DNA of 64,000 nucleotides from Pseudomonas hygromyciniae (GTDB lineage Bacteria > Pseudomonadota > Gammaproteobacteria > Pseudomonadales > Pseudomonadaceae). Below are positions 26,399 to 34,146 of this stretch, piece after piece. Positions within the stretch are counted from its first letter, which is position 1; each line of letters opens with the position of its first letter. Position numbers and translations under genes: made by a program. The notes under the pieces were generated by a model. It did not search any database, was not told the DNA's origin, and saw only the letters and a list, made by a program, of their open reading frames with translations. The DNA lies in contig NZ_CP070506.1 in the NCBI RefSeq assembly GCF_016925675.1, positions 4,214,501-4,278,500 on the forward strand. The letters are read 5' to 3'.

Positions 26399-26746
26399 TT
26401 AATCGAGTGGGTCAGCGGCCTCGGCGGCCATGGACTTAACGATACGCCGCACAGTTTTTTGATCATCAGGCGGTAGTCGCCTGAATTGCTCGACCAGATC
26501 CGCCTCTGCAGGAGCGAGCCCCTGTCCAGGCGGCGGAGATCGATGCCCAGAAAGCACGTAACCCGCGTCAACCTTATGTTCTACCAACGCAGAAACGTAG
26601 CGCAGGTCCAGCGAATTGGCGCCTAACTCATAATTTTTCTGAGTTCCACGGCTAACCCCCAACAACGTCCCAAAATCAGTTTGATTCAAACCTAAGCGCT
26701 CGCGCTCTTCCCTTAGGCGATCACCTACTCCGTCAGCTATGAGCAT
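26399..26746 (-). CDS. CI-like HTH repressor
   Basis: This 115-residue protein has an N-terminal HTH_XRE domain (GDRLREERERLGLNQTDFGT, LLGVSRGTQKNYELG) and a helical C-terminal tail without LexA-type peptidase residues, so it is a short P2-C-like repressor rather than a self-cleaving one. ATG 26746 is chosen; in-frame GTG and TTG codons upstream lie in the operator region. It faces the Cro-like gene and probably maintains lysogeny. Confidence 0.82.
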   Translation of the reverse strand: MLIADGVGDRLREERERLGLNQTDFGTLLGVSRGTQKNYELGANSLDLRYVSALVEHKVDAGYVLSGHRSPPPGQGLAPAEADLVEQFRRLPPDDQKTVRRIVKSMAAEAADPLD

Positions 26747-26835
26747 TTTTTTATTCACCACACTTGACCTGATCAATTTTTTGACCAAGAATCACCACAG
26801 ACAAACAGAAACAACCACAAACGAACAGAGTAGAC
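26747..26835. promoter_or_regulatory. lysis-lysogeny operator/promoter region
   Basis: This 89-bp gap separates the repressor and the Cro-like gene. It contains two direct TTGACC hexamers (26764-26769 and 26781-26786, 17 bp apart), usable as -35 elements or operator half-sites, and three copies of a CACCACA/AACCACA-like motif (26756-26820). A repressor binding region is expected here from the layout. Confidence 0.6.
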
Positions 26836-27039
26836 ATGATGCCCGCCACCGTTACACCCGAGCAAGCCCGGGCCGCTCTTGATCACAAGGGAGTGAGCAT
26901 CGCGGAGTTCAGCCGCAAACACGGATTGAACAAAAATTTAGTCAGCGACCTATTGAATGGTCGGATCAAAGGTCGCCGGGGGGAGGCACATCGCGCCGCC
27001 GTGTTACTCGGTATCAAAGACGGCGTGATCGCACAGTAA
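26836..27039 (+). CDS. Cro-like DNA-binding protein
   Basis: A 67-residue protein with a clear helix-turn-helix (GVSIAEFSRKHGLNKNLVSD, LLNGRIKGRRGEAHRAA). It is divergent from the repressor and first in the early operon, the place of Cro or Apl. ATG codons at 26836 and 26839 are both possible. Confidence 0.8.
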   Translation: MMPATVTPEQARAALDHKGVSIAEFSRKHGLNKNLVSDLLNGRIKGRRGEAHRAAVLLGIKDGVIAQ

Positions 27040-27548
27040 TGGTCAGCACACGTAGGGAACAGCAGAAGATGGAAAGCCAGGTTCTAAAAACACGCCGTGA
27101 AGTTGTCAGTGCCATTATTTGCACCTTTGAAGGTGGCCGCGAATGCGCCGCCGCCCGAATCGGTTTACCACTCAAGAAGTTTGATAACCACGCCTATGAG
27201 AACAACAACTGCCGTCCTTTGACAGACTCCCAGATCTTCCAACTGGAGCAAGTTACCGGCACCCAACACTTGGCCAACTACGTGGCGGCAATGTACGGCG
27301 GCATGTTCGTACCTGTCACCAGCCCCGAGAACCTGGATAACGTGGAGATGTACGCACGATCTGTACAGAGTGCCGCAAAGCGGGGAACGGTCGATCAGAT
27401 CATTGCTCAGGCGCTTGATGATGGCGTGATCACCGAGGCCGAAGCCCAGGCAATACAGAACGCTCACACCCTCCACTTGGCTGCACGGACTGCCGAAGTC
27501 TATGCCGCCATCGACCTCTACCGCGCCAAGTCGGGGAAAACCATATGA
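27039..27548 (+). CDS. YmfL-like putative regulatory protein (CII position)
   Basis: A 169-residue protein with SAIICTFEGGRECAAARIGL, FDNHAYENNNCRPLTDSQIF and LEQVTGTQHL, the pattern of YmfL-family phage regulators, a CII-like DNA-binding fold. It overlaps the stop of the Cro-like gene (TAATG). A second start at 27069 would remove ten residues. It likely controls early transcription. Confidence 0.75.
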   Translation: MVSTRREQQKMESQVLKTRREVVSAIICTFEGGRECAAARIGLPLKKFDNHAYENNNCRPLTDSQIFQLEQVTGTQHLANYVAAMYGGMFVPVTSPENLDNVEMYARSVQSAAKRGTVDQIIAQALDDGVITEAEAQAIQNAHTLHLAARTAEVYAAIDLYRAKSGKTI

Positions 27549-27910
27549 ACGCTAAGACCAATACCCTGGACTATCAGGAATGCATGCAAAACGCTGCACT
27601 GGCCTTCCTTGAGCGCCATCAAGCCGAACACCTGGGCGACCTGTCTGCGCTTTTCAACCGCACCATCAATCACCTGGTGAGCAGCTTCGACGTGGCGGAA
27701 TCGATTGCAATCAAATTGACTTCGCTTGCCCACATCGAGCTGGTGGAAATTGCCTTCCGACAGCGCCTTGATCTGGACTACAGCAGTGACACCGTTGTGG
27801 TGATCAACGATCCGATTAAGGGACTGTGCTGGTCCGTACCCGTCAGCCTGATCTACGAACGCATCTTGAACGCCCCTGACAACGTGCGTTTGCGCTCCAC
27901 GAACCCGTAA
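27545..27910 (+). CDS. hypothetical early phage protein
   Basis: A 121-residue protein overlapping the YmfL-like gene by 4 bp. Predicted mostly helical, with a histidine-rich motif (FLERHQAEHLGDL) and no membrane segment. I do not recognise the family. Its place in the early operon suggests a replication or regulatory accessory. Confidence 0.6.
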   Translation: MNAKTNTLDYQECMQNAALAFLERHQAEHLGDLSALFNRTINHLVSSFDVAESIAIKLTSLAHIELVEIAFRQRLDLDYSSDTVVVINDPIKGLCWSVPVSLIYERILNAPDNVRLRSTNP

Positions 27911-27985
27911 CACTCACCCCCAATCAATCGCCGGCCCCACATCCCGTGGGTATGGGTGAGCTGCGCCCGAAATCGAGGTTTAACG

Positions 27986-28219
27986 ATGGCAAACGCCGTA
28001 ATTGTCACCACTCAACTGCCCCCCGCAGAGGCCGAAGCGTTACTGGCGGCCCTGCGTGAACAGTATCGCTTGAGCCTCAACGAGCATTGGTACGCCGACC
28101 AGTTCCGCCTTGTTGCGGACGGCCAGCGTCACGGCGCAATTCTCGCCCACGTCCCGGTAATGGCTGCACAAAAACGCCTTATGGCAGCCCTGTCCCACAG
28201 CCTTAAAGCAGTGAAGTAA
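27986..28219 (+). CDS. hypothetical early phage protein
   Basis: A 77-residue protein; ATG 27986 follows a GAGG ribosome-binding site and lies 4 bp before the primase ATG at its other end. Sequence pattern (TTQLPPAEAEALLAALREQY) is a helix-rich small domain without catalytic motifs. Function unknown. Confidence 0.6.
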   Translation: MANAVIVTTQLPPAEAEALLAALREQYRLSLNEHWYADQFRLVADGQRHGAILAHVPVMAAQKRLMAALSHSLKAVK

Positions 28220-28223
28220 CCCC

Positions 28224-31022
28224 ATGAAAGAAGATCTTCGCCACGACGTGCTGCAACGCCTCCAGTCTGACTTCGGGCTCAAGCACCGCGTGGGCACCGA
28301 CTACATGCGCGGCGGCACCTGTCCCAAGTGCAAAAAGAAAGAGCTGTATTCCCGGTTTGATACGCCCTGGATGGTGATTTGTGGTCGCCCTGAGAAGTGT
28401 GGCCACACCCTGCACGTAAAAGAGCTGTACGACGATCTGTTTGAAGATTGGAGCAAGCGAGCGCCGGCAACAGACCAGCACCCCAACGCGACGGCACGCG
28501 CTTACCTGGAGTTCGCCCGGGGCTTTCGGTTTGAGCTGATCCAAGGCTGGTTCACCCAGGAAACCTTCTACTCTGCTGAACACAACGCCGGCAGCGCCAC
28601 TGTGCGCTTCGCACTGGAGAAAGGCGGCTGGTGGGAACGCCTAATTGATCAGCCCCACCGCTTCGGCAAGATGAAAGCCCGCTTTAAATCCAAGGACAGT
28701 TATCGCGGCGTCTGGTGGTGCCCGCCTTGCGTAGACCTTCTTGAGGCCAAGGAGATCTGGATTGTCGAAGGGATCTTCGACGCCATCGCCTTGGTGCATA
28801 ACGACATCGCTGCTGTCTCGGCCATGTCTTCCAATGCGTTCCCTGGCGATTCGCTCAAGGCCCTGGTTAAGGCCCGCGAGGGATTGAAGCTGCCCAAGCT
28901 GGTTTGGGCGCTTGATAACGAACCCAGCGCCAACGCATACACCCGGCGCTGGGTGCGCGAAGCCCGAGCCCTAGGTTTCGTCTGTGAGTCTGCACAAATC
29001 CCCCAACGCGACGGCCGCAAGGCTGATTGGAACGACCTCCATCAGCGCTGGACCTTTATCCAGGACGACACCAAACGTGCCGACCAGATCGCTACCGACC
29101 TCAAACAAGCCCGTCACCAGGGCGCCTTGCTGCTGGCAGAGAGCGCAGCGGAAAAAGCGTTGCTCATGTACGACTGGAACAAGCGCGGCGAATTTCACCT
29201 GGGCTTTGGTAGCCGTCTGTATTGGTTCAAGTTGGACATGGAGAAGTTCAACCGAGCCATGTCCGACATCGAGGACAGCGAGAACCACGACGACCAGTTA
29301 CTCAACCAGGCGCAACAACGCGAAAAGGCGCTGCAGCAGTCGGGCAGTGTTGTGGAGATTGCCAACTGCTACCCACAAGCCCTGTACTTCCAGCGTAACG
29401 AGGTAACGGACGAATCATGGTACTACCTGCGCGTGGACTTCCCGCACGACTCCGAAAGCGTGAAAAACACCTTCACCAGCGGCCAGCTGTCGGCCGCAAG
29501 CGAATTCAAAAAGCGGCTTCTCGGCATGGCAGCGGGTGCAATGTTTACCGGCAGTGGCCAGCAGCTCGACAAGCTCATGAAGGACCAACTGTTCGGTATC
29601 AAAACCGTTTCAACCATCGACTACGTGGGCTACAGCAAGGAATACGCCTGCTACGTCTATGGCGATATCGCGATCAAGGACGGCACCACCTACAAGGTCA
29701 ACAGCGAGGACTATTTCGAGTTCGGCAAGCTGCGCCTTAAGACGCTGCAGAAAGGCGTCCCCATCAAGCTGCAGCGCGAAGCAAAGGGCTTCGACGAGAA
29801 GTGGGTGCAGTTGCTGTGGACCTGCTTCGGTGCCCAGGGATTCGTCGCCCTGGTGTTCTTTTTCGGCTCGCTGTTCTGCGAACAGATCCGCGCTCGCTAC
29901 CAGTCGTTCCCATTCCTGGAAGCCACTGGTGAAGCCGGCGCCGGCAAAACAACCCTGTTGAACCTCCTCTGGAAACTACTCGGCCGCGAAGGCTACGAAG
30001 GATTTGACCCTATGAAATCTACCAAGGCCGGGCGTTCTCGTTTAATGGGCCAGGTCTCCGGCATGCCGGTGGTATTCCTGGAAGCTGATCGCCACAGCGA
30101 CGATCGAGCGCACGCTAAGACCTTTGAATGGGACGAGCTGAAAGACTTCTTCGGCGGCGGCACCCTGGCCACGAAAGGCGTCAAGACGGCAGGCAACGAG
30201 ACGTACGAGCCGCCATTCAGGGGAACTATTGCTATCAGCCAGAACGCTGCCGTGGTTGCCCACGAAGCGATCATGACGCGGATTGTGAAGCTGCATTTTG
30301 TGCGCCCGACCGTCACGCCGGAAAGCCGTGCTGCAGCTGATCAGTTGAACGCACTGGATGGTGGCACCCTCAGCCACTTCCTATTGCGGGCCGTGGGTAA
30401 GGAGTCCGCGGTGCTTGAGTTATTCGCTCAGCGCATGCCCGAACACGAAGCAAAGCTGCGCCGTTTACACACCCATTGCTTCGCCTGCAGCACGGCCTAT
30501 GCCAGTGACCAGGGCAATTGCACCAGTTGCGGCTATGACCTGCGCGGCTACATCCGCGTGGAGCGCATCAGCAAAAACCACGCGCAAATGCTCTCGCTGC
30601 TGGACGGCATTCGCCTGGTACTGAAATTGAGTGACCCCCAAGTCGCTGCCACCCAGCGCCAGATCGTGCGAATGGCCATCGAGCGCCAGGCGTCGATTAG
30701 CTCCGACCACGCAGCCGTAGCCGAGTTTTGGGAGGTTTACGACTACCTCGAATCCTTGAGTGAAGATCCGGTGGTTGACCACAGCAGCGATCCGACCGTG
30801 ATCGCAATCAACCTCAATGAATTCTGCGAGCGCGCCGCCGAACACAAACAAAAGTTGGCCGACGTGGCCACGTTGCGCGACCTGCTCAAAGAGTCCCGCT
30901 CCCGCAAGTTTCTAGATAGCAACAAGGCCGTTCACAGCGCTGTACGTGCTGCGTTCAACAGCCGTAATCCCTGTTCACAACCCCGGCCGACGACAGTGAA
31001 GTGCTGGACATTCAAGGCGTAA
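28224..31022 (+). CDS. phage primase-helicase (zinc finger, Toprim, P-loop ATPase)
   Basis: This 932-residue replication protein has an N-terminal zinc finger (C33, C36, C53, C59/H61). A Toprim-like core follows (EIWIVEGIFDAIAL, with E182; VWALDNEPSAN). The C-terminal ATPase has Walker A EAGAGKTT (residues 570-577) and a Walker-B-like VVFLEADRH. A second CxxC pair lies near 755-775 (HCFAC, TSCGYDLRG). It would prime and unwind prophage DNA and so takes the place of P2 gpA. The C-terminus KCWTFKA is typical for such primases. Confidence 0.88.
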   Translation: MKEDLRHDVLQRLQSDFGLKHRVGTDYMRGGTCPKCKKKELYSRFDTPWMVICGRPEKCGHTLHVKELYDDLFEDWSKRAPATDQHPNATARAYLEFARGFRFELIQGWFTQETFYSAEHNAGSATVRFALEKGGWWERLIDQPHRFGKMKARFKSKDSYRGVWWCPPCVDLLEAKEIWIVEGIFDAIALVHNDIAAVSAMSSNAFPGDSLKALVKAREGLKLPKLVWALDNEPSANAYTRRWVREARALGFVCESAQIPQRDGRKADWNDLHQRWTFIQDDTKRADQIATDLKQARHQGALLLAESAAEKALLMYDWNKRGEFHLGFGSRLYWFKLDMEKFNRAMSDIEDSENHDDQLLNQAQQREKALQQSGSVVEIANCYPQALYFQRNEVTDESWYYLRVDFPHDSESVKNTFTSGQLSAASEFKKRLLGMAAGAMFTGSGQQLDKLMKDQLFGIKTVSTIDYVGYSKEYACYVYGDIAIKDGTTYKVNSEDYFEFGKLRLKTLQKGVPIKLQREAKGFDEKWVQLLWTCFGAQGFVALVFFFGSLFCEQIRARYQSFPFLEATGEAGAGKTTLLNLLWKLLGREGYEGFDPMKSTKAGRSRLMGQVSGMPVVFLEADRHSDDRAHAKTFEWDELKDFFGGGTLATKGVKTAGNETYEPPFRGTIAISQNAAVVAHEAIMTRIVKLHFVRPTVTPESRAAADQLNALDGGTLSHFLLRAVGKESAVLELFAQRMPEHEAKLRRLHTHCFACSTAYASDQGNCTSCGYDLRGYIRVERISKNHAQMLSLLDGIRLVLKLSDPQVAATQRQIVRMAIERQASISSDHAAVAEFWEVYDYLESLSEDPVVDHSSDPTVIAINLNEFCERAAEHKQKLADVATLRDLLKESRSRKFLDSNKAVHSAVRAAFNSRNPCSQPRPTTVKCWTFKA

Positions 31023-31037
31023 AGGAGAGCAAGACCG

Positions 31038-31331
31038 ATGCAAATCCAAGTGTTTATGGGCAGTGCCGGCGACGGCAAAACAAGCAAGCTGCAGTCAGTG
31101 CAAGACCGTTTGGACTTCACAGGGCAAAGCGCGCCAGTCATCCAGGCAGGTGCTTATGGGGAGGATGGTTTGCTGGAGATCCTAGAAGTACGGGCAGTAG
31201 GTGGCCAGCGTGAAATCCTGGTGGACGACTGCAGCAGGCAACAGATTTTGAGGGTATTGGAATGGCAGTCATGTATTGAACATGAGCCGGATTTTGACGA
31301 CCTGGTGATTCACCTGGCCCGTAAGGACTGA
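31038..31331 (+). CDS. small P-loop protein, unknown function
   Basis: A 97-residue protein with a canonical Walker A (GSAGDGKTSK, residues 8-17) and a Walker-B-like EILVDD (59-64), but too short for a full ATPase domain. It starts 16 bp after the primase stop behind an AAGGAGAG ribosome-binding site. It could be a minimal nucleotide-binding accessory of the primase-helicase. The region after residue 65 is acidic. Confidence 0.65.
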   Translation: MQIQVFMGSAGDGKTSKLQSVQDRLDFTGQSAPVIQAGAYGEDGLLEILEVRAVGGQREILVDDCSRQQILRVLEWQSCIEHEPDFDDLVIHLARKD

Positions 31332-31397
31332 CCTTGTAAGAAACAGTGCCGAGGAGTTGCAGCTCCTCGACACCTAACCACCACTGAGGGCTACACC

Positions 31398-31646
31398 ATG
31401 CAAGCACAGAACCAAAGCAGCAGCGGCACGAAGGCTACCACACCGGCGCGGCACCTGGTGGCCACCGCGATTATCGGCGCGGCCGTCATTGGCTACCTGG
31501 TACACAAAACCCCTGAATCACGAATCCACCTCGAAAGCCTGAGCCAGATGGCCAGCACCCTGGGCGAACTGAGCGAAACGGATGCAGCCGTGATCGCCCA
31601 ACTGCTGGCCAACCCCGCAACCCGGGGAAAATCGCGCCATGTCTAA
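31398..31646 (+). CDS. small membrane protein
   Basis: An 82-residue protein with a polar N-terminus (Ser/Thr-rich to residue 17), one hydrophobic helix at about 19-37 (LVATAIIGAAVIGYLVH) and a helical soluble tail. ATG 31398 overlaps no gene. Its end overlaps the next small gene by 8 bp, so translation may be coupled. Function unknown. Confidence 0.6.
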   Translation: MQAQNQSSSGTKATTPARHLVATAIIGAAVIGYLVHKTPESRIHLESLSQMASTLGELSETDAAVIAQLLANPATRGKSRHV

Positions 31647-31809
31647 CAGCCCCCCTGCCACGTCATCACGACGCTTTCCCTGGAACATTGACTACACCAG
31701 CGTTTGCGACCAATGCGGTAAGTGGCGCGCCCACGGCAACCATCTGAAATGCAGCCGACGACGCCAGCTGCAGAATGCTCATTTACGTAACCACAAGCCG
31801 AAACGGTAA
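31639..31809 (+). CDS. 56-residue Cys/His putative zinc-binding protein
   Basis: A short frame from ATG 31639 (MSNSPPATSSRRFPWN) to TAA 31807, overlapping the preceding gene by 8 bp. It contains CDQCGK followed by HGNHLKC, a C-x2-C...H-x2-H/C arrangement suited to zinc, and a very basic tail (RRRQLQNAHLRNHKPKR). A nucleic-acid-binding role is inferred. Confidence 0.55.
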   Translation: MSNSPPATSSRRFPWNIDYTSVCDQCGKWRAHGNHLKCSRRRQLQNAHLRNHKPKR

Positions 31810-31915
31810 GCCGCGTCCACCAGAAGATGCGCTTCCAGATACTTGGCCCGGAAACGGGCCTTTTTGTTTCCGATCGTCAGACTGTCGATATACGAGCACA
31901 GCGTTAGGGGTTTAC

Positions 31916-33100
31916 ATGAGTGGGGTCGAAGCTCGCGGAAAATCCGTGAGAATCTATTTTCAATACAACGGGGAAAAATGCCGGGAAGCAATCCCGGGGG
32001 GCAACACACCGGCCAATGTGACCCAAGCTAAACGCATGGTTGAAATCATCGAATACGAAATCCAGGCCGGCACATTCGACTACGCACGGCACTTTCCCAA
32101 CTCGGTCAAGTTGGTGGAAAACACATTCGGCCACTACCTGGACCTGTGGTTAAAGATCAAAGCCAACAGCGTCGCGGCGTCCAGCTATCGGGGCTACGCC
32201 AACAAGGCGGAGGTTCACGTACGGCCGCGCTGGGGAAAGGTACAGATCCACAATATCGACCACCTAGACCTGCAGGAATGGATACAGGTAACCCTGTCGA
32301 AAACACTCAAAAACAAGACCATACGCGACATCATCAGCAACGTACGCCAGGTGTTCCGGCTCTATCGCACCAGGATGAAAGTGGCGCACGACCCGACCGA
32401 GGGTTTAATGGTGCGACTGCCAGATCCCGAGGCACCCGACCCATTCACTAGGGCGGAAATCAAACAGATCTTGGACACTCACACCAACCGCACGCAAGAG
32501 CTGTTGATGGTTCAGTTCATGATATGGGCTGGCCCCCGGGTTTCCGAGACCATCGCCTTGGCCTGGGAGGATGTAGACCTGGAGCAAGGCACGGTGACGT
32601 TCCGTCGGTCCAAGGTGCGCGGAGCTTACCGAGTGACGAAAACTCGGCGATCGACGCGCAAGGTTCGCCTGCTCGCCCCGGCGTGGGATGCGTTGCGGAA
32701 GATCGATGCGTTGAATCGAAAAAAGAAGGCGGAAACCGTTGATATCGTTGAGCGTGACAACAAAACCGTGCGGCAGCATAAGCTGCACTTCGTCTTTCTG
32801 AATACGAAAAGCGGCCTACCGCACGTCAGTGACTTCGTGGTTCGGGACAGGTTTTTTAAGGCTCATTTGCTCGCCGCCGGCGTTCGCTATCGTGGACCTG
32901 GTCAGTGCCGGCACACGTACGCCAGTCAGTTGCTGACGACAGGGATAGCTTCGATCGACTGGATCGCCGAACAGATGGGACATACCAACGGGAACATGAT
33001 CCGCCAGCACTATGGAACGTGGATAAACGAGGACGGGCCTGACGTAGTGGGAATGCTGCAGTTGGCGCTGAAGCTCTCACCGGTCACAGCTCCAAAGTAA
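31916..33100 (+). CDS. int: tyrosine-family phage integrase
   Basis: This 394-residue recombinase starts at ATG 31916 behind an AGGGG site. It has an arm-type N-terminal part, a SAM-like core-binding domain (about 65-165) and the catalytic domain. Catalytic residues: R208 (AGPRVSE), K242 or K249, R332 (QCRHTYAS), H356 (MGHTNGN) and nucleophile Y366 (QHYGTW). The first His of the HxxR box is Gly (position 329), a known natural variation in this class. The gene ends about 1 kb from attR, as expected for insertion into the adjacent tRNA-Ser. Confidence 0.92.
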   Translation: MSGVEARGKSVRIYFQYNGEKCREAIPGGNTPANVTQAKRMVEIIEYEIQAGTFDYARHFPNSVKLVENTFGHYLDLWLKIKANSVAASSYRGYANKAEVHVRPRWGKVQIHNIDHLDLQEWIQVTLSKTLKNKTIRDIISNVRQVFRLYRTRMKVAHDPTEGLMVRLPDPEAPDPFTRAEIKQILDTHTNRTQELLMVQFMIWAGPRVSETIALAWEDVDLEQGTVTFRRSKVRGAYRVTKTRRSTRKVRLLAPAWDALRKIDALNRKKKAETVDIVERDNKTVRQHKLHFVFLNTKSGLPHVSDFVVRDRFFKAHLLAAGVRYRGPGQCRHTYASQLLTTGIASIDWIAEQMGHTNGNMIRQHYGTWINEDGPDVVGMLQLALKLSPVTAPK

Positions 33101-33200
33101 ACCCGGGTTACCCCCAGCATCAAGGTGTAAAACGCCGTCAAAATCGAGATAAAGCAGCTGTCTTCGGCCTGCAAGGGGCCCCCGATGGCTTTTTTCATGC

Positions 33201-33500
33201 CTAAGCGTTTACCAGCTCTCTGGCCCGCTGCCAAAACGCATCAGCCTGCAGTTGGCTGAGCGAACCTTCTTTGACGAACTGACGGAGCCACCCCTCCAGT
33301 TTACCGGCCTGTGCTGGCCTCTTAGCCAGAGGCATACAGAGAGTAAACACCATGCTGCGCGCAACGTCTCGGTCACGCATCACCATCTTTTTGAAGTCCA
33401 GGGCGGCAAACAGATCATCGGTGAATTGCCCAACGCGTGGATCTTGAGTGCGCAGCGCCGTCAGGCGCTCCTGCAAAAAAAGTTCTTCCATACTCGCCAT
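33201..33500 (-). CDS. hypothetical prophage protein between int and attR
   Basis: A 99-residue helical protein (EELFLQERLTALRTQDPRVG, LRQFVKEGSLSQLQADAFW) on the strand opposite to the integrase. No membrane segment, no known motif. This site between int and attR often carries genes expressed in the lysogen. Confidence 0.55.
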   Translation of the reverse strand: MASMEELFLQERLTALRTQDPRVGQFTDDLFAALDFKKMVMRDRDVARSMVFTLCMPLAKRPAQAGKLEGWLRQFVKEGSLSQLQADAFWQRARELVNA

Positions 33501-33695
33501 TGCTATCCCCTCATGTTTATCGCGTTAACTCTTAAACCTGAAGGTAGCATGCTAGTACGCCAGAAGTAGGGATCACGACCGTCATAGCGGCCCAACTTTC
33601 AACCAGCAGCCTCTGTCTGCCCCAGATTTAACTACAGACGTTATTTGAACTCCAAGGCCGCGTAGCCGTTGCGAATTAATCGCACCTGCCGGCAT

Positions 33696-33714
33696 GGTAC
33701 AATACGTTTGCACC
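33696..33714. promoter_or_regulatory. imperfect palindrome overlapping a candidate -10 box
   Basis: GGTACAATACGTTTGCACC has arms GGTxCAA / TTGxACC and contains TACAAT, a good -10 hexamer preceded by TGG. It lies 29 bp upstream of a small rightward gene; no strong -35 is seen. A repressible promoter for that gene is plausible. Confidence 0.4.
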
Positions 33715-33742
33715 AAACCAAAAAACATGCTAGGAGAAACAT

Positions 33743-33925
33743 ATGCAAATAACCCAACAGTTGGCTTTTGACTTCGACACTGCCCAGGACGCTCACCACA
33801 ACCAGCCTGTGCGTCTCTTGGCCACCATGCCCTTTCCACCGACGCCTGAATCTGAACCTGAAAAATTCTATGGGATTTTTTTACCGCGCCGGATGCTCGA
33901 CAAGAACGACCATCACCGCAGATAA
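33743..33925 (+). CDS. 60-residue prophage-end protein
   Basis: The ATG at 33743 follows a TAGGAGAAAC ribosome-binding site. The product (MQITQQLAFDFDTAQD, then FYGIFLPRRMLDKNDHHRR) has an acidic/aromatic N-terminus and a basic tail. No family recognised. With its own promoter-like sequence 5' to it and attR close behind, it may be expressed in the lysogen. Confidence 0.5.
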   Translation: MQITQQLAFDFDTAQDAHHNQPVRLLATMPFPPTPESEPEKFYGIFLPRRMLDKNDHHRR

Positions 33926-33970
33926 AGGGATTCTTTTCTAGATAGAAAAACGACCAATCTGTCCCAGATC

Positions 33971-34079
33971 TGTCCCATATGGCCATTTTTCAGACACCAA
34001 AAACCACAAACCCCCGACTTTCTCTAGGAAAATCAGGGGTTTGCGTTTTCAGAATGTGGCGGTGAAGGAGAGATTCGAA
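33971..34079 (+). repeat. attR: phage-supplied tRNA-Ser 3' end with terminator
   Basis: This is the partner of 2931-3039 (offset 31,040 bp). It holds the last 23 bases of the intact tRNA-Ser and, in the tRNA direction, a hairpin related but not identical to the one in attL. CTGTCCCA motifs lie just inside the element at 33959-33966 and 33970-33977, possible integrase arm sites. Confidence 0.9.
33995..34043 (-). terminator. rho-independent terminator of tRNA-Ser (phage-derived copy)
   Basis: On the minus strand AAACCCCTGATTTTC pairs imperfectly with GACTTTCGGGGGTTT-like sequence (34008-34042), followed by GTGGTTTTT. It ends the tRNA-Ser transcript. Confidence 0.6.
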
Positions 34080-34146
34080 CTCTCGATACAGTTTCCTGTA
34101 TACACACTTTCCAGGCGTGCTCCTTAAGCCACTCGGACACTTCACC
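34057..34146 (-). tRNA. tRNA-Ser(GGA)
   Basis: A 90-nt tRNA read on the minus strand. Acceptor GGTGAAG pairs with CTTCACC, discriminator G and encoded CCA end at 34057. The D-arm (CCGAGTGGCTTAAGG), anticodon loop CTGGAAA with anticodon GGA, a long variable arm (class II, serine) and T-arm AGTTCGAATCT are all present. The gene is intact although the prophage is inserted at its 3' end. Confidence 0.96.

Larger units (their letters stand above)
3011..34079. mobile_element. P2/HP1-like temperate prophage integrated in tRNA-Ser(GGA)
   Basis: The element is bounded by a direct repeat whose identical 29-bp core lies at 3011-3039 and 34051-34079; excision would release 31,040 bp. The right core is the T-arm and acceptor end of tRNA-Ser, so the tRNA is kept intact and its displaced 3' end sits at the left. 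A tyrosine integrase ends about 1 kb from attR. Gene content is a full P2/HP1 set: scaffold, capsid, terminases, portal, head completion, contractile tail, baseplate, fibre, lysis, Ogr, repressor, primase and integrase. The size matches HP1/P2 genomes (about 30-34 kb). One tail gene is frameshifted, so fertility is uncertain. Confidence 0.93.

Noticed and set aside
30961..31100. A possible frameshift at the 3' end of the primase-helicase gene (alternate frame FTTPADDSEVLDIQGVKE)
   Set aside because: The zero-frame end TVKCWTFKA is the usual C-terminus of such primases and its stop lies right before the ribosome-binding site of the next gene.
33100..33200. CRISPR-like or repeat array near the integrase
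   Set aside because: No regularly spaced repeats are present anywhere in the window.
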